DNA from: Vulcanococcus sp. SFB_649D_100_25
GTDB taxonomy: Bacteria; Cyanobacteriota; Cyanobacteriia; PCC-6307; Cyanobiaceae
Assembly: GCA_030833825.1 (NCBI GenBank)
Contig: JAURGL010000054.1
Location: 1-10,116 of the forward strand
Length of the DNA: 10,116 nucleotides
Direction: 5' to 3'
Below the pieces are notes generated by a model. It had not been told where the DNA came from, made no database searches, and worked only from the letters and a program-made list of their open reading frames with translations. Both the position numbers and the translations under genes were made by a program. This document shows positions 6,842-10,116 of the stretch, in pieces (within the stretch, counting starts at the first letter, position 1; each line of letters opens with the position of its first letter).

Positions 6842-7333
6842 TTGGTCGCCACTACAAGCGCAGCCCCGACCCTCGACGCCGGCAGACTGTTGGCCCGTTT
6901 CCTCTCCCGAACTGCAGGAGCCGCGCTGCTCTGGCTTGCCCTAAGTCCGCCAGGCCTGGCTCAGACGCCCGCCTCCAAGCCTGCTCGCATCAGCACGGGC
7001 CTGGTCACGATTGAATCCGATCTACAGCAGGCCGATCAGCGCACCGGTGTGATCACCGCGACTGGCAACGTGCGGATCGTTTACCCCGATGAGCGGGTGG
7101 TGGCGACTGCCCGTCAGGCGCAGTATTTCAGTCAGGAGGGTCGTGTTGTCCTCAGCGGCGATGTGGACATCGTTCAAGAGGGGGGCAACCTGCTGCGGGC
7201 GGAGCAAGTGATCTATCTGCTCGATGGCGAGCGGATGCAGGCCATTCCTGTTCAGGGACAGCAGGTGTACAGCCGTGTGGTGATCCCTCCCGCCTCGAGC
7301 TCCCCTGGAGCACCGGCTCCGCGTCGGCGATGA
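6842..7333 (+). CDS. lptA: LptA/OstA-domain periplasmic protein (LPS transport carrier)
   Basis: The 163-residue protein begins with an export signal: a basic stretch (RLLARFLSR, 15-23), a hydrophobic core (24-38) and a likely cleavage near GLAQ-T (38-42). The mature part is one OstA/LptA-type domain (about 53-140) with beta-strand turns such as GLVTIESDLQQAD, GVITATGNVRIVYPDERVV, VVLSGDVDIVQEG and LLRAEQVIYLLDGERMQA. This pattern builds the slot that carries lipopolysaccharide across the periplasm. The C-terminal tail (145-163) is rich in Pro/Ser/Arg and probably disordered. The start is TTG 6842, supported by GGGAG at 6831-6835; the upstream frame continues open into the DUF309 gene but is not coding. 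It overlaps lptB by ATGA. Operon position supports LptA, although an LptC-like role cannot be excluded because no separate LptC is visible. Confidence 0.82.
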   Translation: MVATTSAAPTLDAGRLLARFLSRTAGAALLWLALSPPGLAQTPASKPARISTGLVTIESDLQQADQRTGVITATGNVRIVYPDERVVATARQAQYFSQEGRVVLSGDVDIVQEGGNLLRAEQVIYLLDGERMQAIPVQGQQVYSRVVIPPASSSPGAPAPRRR

Positions 7334-8058
7334 CTCTTGTTCTCGATCAGGTCGCCCTCACCCTGGGTGGACGGCCGCTGGTGAAGCAGGTGAGCCTGAA
7401 CCTGAACCCCGGTGAAGTGGTCGGGCTTCTCGGACCCAACGGGGCCGGCAAGACCACCACGTTCAATTTGGTGACGGGCCTGCTGCGCCCCGACTCGGGC
7501 AAGGTCCTGCTCGAAGGGTCCTGCATCGCTGATTACTCCATGCCCCAGCGGGCACGCCTGGGCATCGGCTACCTCCCCCAGGAGGCCAGCGTGTTCCGCA
7601 ACCTCAGCGTGCAGGACAACCTCTTGCTGGCCCTGCAGGAAAGCGGGGCTTTGCCTGAGCAGCGCCGTGAACGGGCGGAACAGCTGGTCGATGACTTTCA
7701 CCTGCGCCCCTTCCAGCACCGCCTCGGCTACCAGCTCTCCGGTGGCGAGCGGCGGCGTTGCGAGGTGGCCCGTGCCCTCGCCGTTGGCGAGAACGGACCC
7801 CGCTATCTCCTGTTGGATGAACCCTTCGCCGGCGTTGATCCCCTGGCGGTGGCAGACCTTCAGAGCCTGATTGCGAGTCTGCGGGATCGGGGCATGGGGG
7901 TCTTAATCACCGATCACAACGTCCGAGAAACCCTGGCGATCACCGACCGGGCCTACATCCTCACGGAGGGAAGCATCCTCGCCAGTGGACCATCCCGTGA
8001 GATGGCCAACGATCCGCTGGTGCGGCGCCACTACCTCGGGGAGGACTTTCGCCTGTGA
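7330..8058 (+). CDS. lptB: LPS export ABC transporter ATP-binding protein LptB
   Basis: LptB hydrolyses ATP on the cytoplasmic face to drive extraction of lipopolysaccharide from the inner membrane by the LptF/G permease. The 242-residue length is normal. It has Walker A GPNGAGKTT (35-43), Q-loop at Gln84 in YLPQEASVFRNLSVQDNLL, ABC signature LSGGE followed by RRRCEVARAL (136-150), Walker B YLLLDEPFAGVDP (159-171) with catalytic Glu164, and H-loop His196 in ITDHNVRE. The YLPQEASVFRNL segment and the C-terminal SREMANDPLVRRHYLGEDF are typical of LptB rather than of related amino-acid transporter ATPases. The ATG overlaps the LptA-like stop (ATGA), and its own stop overlaps the permease start (GTGA), indicating a translationally coupled operon. 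Confidence 0.95.
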   Translation: MTLVLDQVALTLGGRPLVKQVSLNLNPGEVVGLLGPNGAGKTTTFNLVTGLLRPDSGKVLLEGSCIADYSMPQRARLGIGYLPQEASVFRNLSVQDNLLLALQESGALPEQRRERAEQLVDDFHLRPFQHRLGYQLSGGERRRCEVARALAVGENGPRYLLLDEPFAGVDPLAVADLQSLIASLRDRGMGVLITDHNVRETLAITDRAYILTEGSILASGPSREMANDPLVRRHYLGEDFRL

Positions 8059-9257
8059 GCGCCGCTTCCTCCCTGCTTCAACCGCTGCAGCGGCAGTGGC
8101 AACGGTTGATTCGCCAGTGGCAGCGCTTGCCGCTGATGGATCGCTGGCTCTCCTCAGAGCTCTTGGGACCTCTGTTGTTTGGCATCGCCGCGTTCACGGC
8201 GGTGTCGCTCTCGGTGGGGGTGGTGTTCGAGCTGGTGCGCAAGGTGGCGGAAGCTGGGCTCCCGCTTTGGGCTGCAGGCAAGGTCCTGGCCCTGCGGATG
8301 CCCGGATTCCTGGTGCTCTCTTTCCCCATGGCCACCTTGATGGCCACTCTTCTGGCCTTCAGTCGACTGTCGGGAAGCAGTGAACTCACGGCGCTGCGGA
8401 GCATCGGGGTGAAGACCTGGCGGATGGTCGTTCCCGCTCTGGTGATGGCAGCCCTGATGAGCCTCCTCACCTTTGTGTTCAACGACGTGATCGTGCCCAG
8501 CGCCAATTACGCCGCCTCCAACACCCTCGATAGCGCCCTAGGCCGTGCCCTCTCGGCCCAGACCGGCAAGAACGTGGTGTACTCACGCTTTGGTCGTATC
8601 ACCCCGAAGCAGCCCGGAGGTGATGCGGGTGAGGGGCTCACCCAGCTCTTCTATGCCCGGGAATTCAAGAACGGCGAGATGCAGGGTGTGACCCTGCTCG
8701 ATTTCTCCCGCGAGGGGCAGCAGCAGGTGCTGACGGCCAACACGGCCCAGTGGGATGACGCCAAGGCGATGTGGGAATTCCGCAACGGCCGCATCCTCAA
8801 CATCGATGTGGCGAACAACTTCACCACATCGGCGAACTACTCCAGCTACTACTACCCCTTTACCCAGGCCCCGGTTGATGTGGGCATGCTCCCCAGCGAT
8901 GCAGCCCAGATGACGGTGGCCCAGGCCCTGCGGGCCGAGTCGTTGCTGCAACAGGCCGGTGATCAGAAAGAAGCCAGGCGCCTGCGGGTTCGGATTCAGG
9001 AGAAATTCGCCTTCCCCGCCATCTGTCTGGTCTTTGGTCTGATTGGCAGCAGCCTGGGGGTCAGGCCCAATTCCCGCACCAGCCGCAGCCAGGGCTTTGG
9101 CATCAGCGTGCTCCTGATCTTTGGGTACTACCTGATGTCCTTCATCTTCAGCTCCCTGGGGATCAAGGGAACCCTCTGGCCCTTCTTCGCGGCTTGGCTC
9201 CCGGTGTTCATCGGCTTGGGCGGCGGCCTGGTTCTGTTGCGACAGGCCAGCCGCTGA
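8055..9257 (+). CDS. LptF/LptG family permease (YjgP/YjgQ), LPS export
   Basis: This is the inner-membrane permease of the Lpt exporter, 400 residues. Three N-terminal membrane segments (about 36-60, 73-100, 122-142) and three C-terminal ones (about 318-336, 348-368, 375-396) flank a soluble periplasmic part (about 150-307) that should fold as the LptF/G beta-jellyroll. Between segments 2 and 3, the stretch SGSSELTALRSIGVK (106-120) matches the coupling helix that docks onto LptB. The start is GTG 8055 in a GTGA overlap with lptB. ATG 8136 (MDRWLSSELL) is an in-frame alternative closer to where family members usually begin and would drop a 27-residue Gln/Arg/Trp-rich extension. Only one permease gene is present, so F versus G cannot be assigned and no symbol is given. 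ccsA begins 58 bases later. Confidence 0.92.
   Translation: MSAASSLLQPLQRQWQRLIRQWQRLPLMDRWLSSELLGPLLFGIAAFTAVSLSVGVVFELVRKVAEAGLPLWAAGKVLALRMPGFLVLSFPMATLMATLLAFSRLSGSSELTALRSIGVKTWRMVVPALVMAALMSLLTFVFNDVIVPSANYAASNTLDSALGRALSAQTGKNVVYSRFGRITPKQPGGDAGEGLTQLFYAREFKNGEMQGVTLLDFSREGQQQVLTANTAQWDDAKAMWEFRNGRILNIDVANNFTTSANYSSYYYPFTQAPVDVGMLPSDAAQMTVAQALRAESLLQQAGDQKEARRLRVRIQEKFAFPAICLVFGLIGSSLGVRPNSRTSRSQGFGISVLLIFGYYLMSFIFSSLGIKGTLWPFFAAWLPVFIGLGGGLVLLRQASR
8091..8132 (+). repeat. Tandem 21-base repeat encoding RQWQRL-x twice
   Basis: Codons 13-19 (RQWQRLI) and 20-26 (RQWQRLP) of the permease are back-to-back copies. The two 21-base units match at 15 positions, and three of the six differences are synonymous third-position changes. 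The product would be a basic amphipathic stretch just before the first membrane segment. Confidence 0.7.
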
Positions 9258-9315
9258 GCGACTCACCCCAAAGGTCATTCACACGGCAGACTGGCCTGGA
9301 TTCCTCACCCTCTTC

Positions 9316-10116
9316 GTGACCGATCCGGTTCTCGCTCTGGGCCTCGCCGCATTTGCCCTGTTGCTGCTGGCCCTACCCCTGGCCTTCTGGAGCGTGAGTG
9401 GAGCCGGATCCCGTAGCACCGCGGTCCGTCTGCTGGTGGCCACCGCGAACTTGGCCCTCACTGCTCAGTTGGTGCTGCGTTGGTGGCAGTCGGGCCATTT
9501 CCCGATCAGCAATCTCTACGAATCCCTCTGCTTCCTGGCCTGGGCCTGCACCCTCACCCAGCTCCTGGTTGAGCGCACCTATCCCTCACCCCTGGTGGCG
9601 GCCTCAGCAACCCCCATGGGTCTGGGGTGTGTGGCCTTCGCCAGCTTTGCCTTGCCGGATCAGCTGCAGCAAGCCGCTCCTCTGGTGCCCGCCCTGCGCT
9701 CCAGCTGGCTGGTCATGCATGTCAGCGTAATCATGGTCAGTTACGCCGCCCTGCTGGTGGGGTCCTTGCTGTCGATGGCGGTCCTGTTCACCGATCGCAG
9801 CCAGGCCCTGGAGCTGCGGAGCAGCTCGATCGGGAGTGGAGGCTTCCGCCAGGCACGGCTGGCCACCGAGGGCGGCGGGGCTGAGTTCAACCTCAGCAGT
9901 GCTGCCCTCTCCTTAAGTGAGCAGCTCGACAGCCTCAGTTACCGGACCATCACCGTCGGCTTTCTGCTGCTGTCCGTTGGGATTGTTAGCGGGGCTGTCT
10001 GGGCCAATGAGGCCTGGGGCAGCTGGTGGAGCTGGGATCCCAAGGAAACCTGGGCCCTGATCTGCTGGTTGGTCTATGCGGCCTATCTGCACACCCGCCT
10101 CAGCCGTGGGTGGCAG
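9316..10116 (+). CDS. ccsA: Cytochrome c biogenesis protein CcsA (ResC), 5' part
   Basis: CcsA is the heme-handling membrane subunit of the System II (CcsA-Ccs1) pathway that attaches heme to c-type cytochromes on the lumenal side of the thylakoid. From GTG 9316 there are 267 codons with no stop, against about 300-320 in cyanobacterial CcsA, so the last segment is outside the window. Visible are an N-terminal membrane segment (about 5-28), FPISNLYESL (62-71), the His-bearing membrane segment WLVMHVSVIMVSYAALL (131-147), and the tryptophan-rich heme-binding motif WGSWWSWDPKETWAL (234-248), followed by His259. Start choice is uncertain: there is no good Shine-Dalgarno, and the frame stays open upstream beyond the permease stop, with only non-standard ATT at 9277 before GTG. 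It lies 58 bases after the permease and may share its transcript. Confidence 0.93.
   Translation, partial: MTDPVLALGLAAFALLLLALPLAFWSVSGAGSRSTAVRLLVATANLALTAQLVLRWWQSGHFPISNLYESLCFLAWACTLTQLLVERTYPSPLVAASATPMGLGCVAFASFALPDQLQQAAPLVPALRSSWLVMHVSVIMVSYAALLVGSLLSMAVLFTDRSQALELRSSSIGSGGFRQARLATEGGGAEFNLSSAALSLSEQLDSLSYRTITVGFLLLSVGIVSGAVWANEAWGSWWSWDPKETWALICWLVYAAYLHTRLSRGWQ

Noticed and set aside
6469..7014. 181-codon plus-strand frame over DUF309 and the LptA-like start
   Set aside because: It is a Ser/Arg/Cys/Trp-rich out-of-frame shadow without any family pattern.
1..10116. Mobile element, prophage, CRISPR or defence island
   Set aside because: No transposase, integrase, terminal repeats, spacer array or toxin/effector-like protein was seen; composition is even and all larger genes are core cyanobacterial functions.

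Overview
This window looks like ordinary chromosomal DNA from a picocyanobacterium of the marine or brackish Synechococcus/Cyanobium type. The reasons are: a complete ChlP N-terminal region (chlorophyll phytyl-chain reductase), a CcsA-type cytochrome c heme-attachment protein with the WWSWDPKETW motif, high G+C with GC-rich third codon positions, very short spacers, stop/start overlaps between genes, and few Shine-Dalgarno sites. The genus call is an inference from protein style and gene order; no search was run.

Layout: (1) On the minus strand at the left edge lies the first 292 codons of chlP, running off the window. (2) A 124-base divergent spacer separates it from a plus-strand run of eight genes. 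(3) The first pair is a membrane-anchored M15 D,D-carboxypeptidase-like protein and an 842-residue U32-family protein of the RlhA/TrhP RNA-hydroxylase type, joined by a one-base TGATG overlap. (4) A 280-base spacer, the longest here, precedes typA (bipA), a ribosome-associated GTPase. typA is followed at once by a small DUF309 protein. (5) An envelope cluster follows: a secreted LptA/OstA-domain protein, the ATPase LptB and one LptF/LptG-type permease, chained by 4-base ATGA and GTGA overlaps. (6) The 5' part of ccsA, 267 codons, runs off the right edge.

How the genes fit together: the lpt genes encode a lipopolysaccharide export machine (ATPase, permease, periplasmic carrier). The M15 enzyme would trim peptidoglycan peptides, so both act on the envelope. 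TypA and the U32 protein both point to ribosome or RNA function. ChlP and CcsA serve the photosynthetic apparatus (chlorophyll and c-type cytochromes).

No RNA gene, mobile element, CRISPR array, prophage trace or pseudogene was seen. I do not see a new defence or mobile system. The points most worth a second look are a second Cys/His-rich cluster in the C-terminal half of the U32 protein, a leader region before typA with small hairpins and an open frame ending exactly on the typA start, a single-permease lpt operon, and a heptad duplication at the permease N-terminus.
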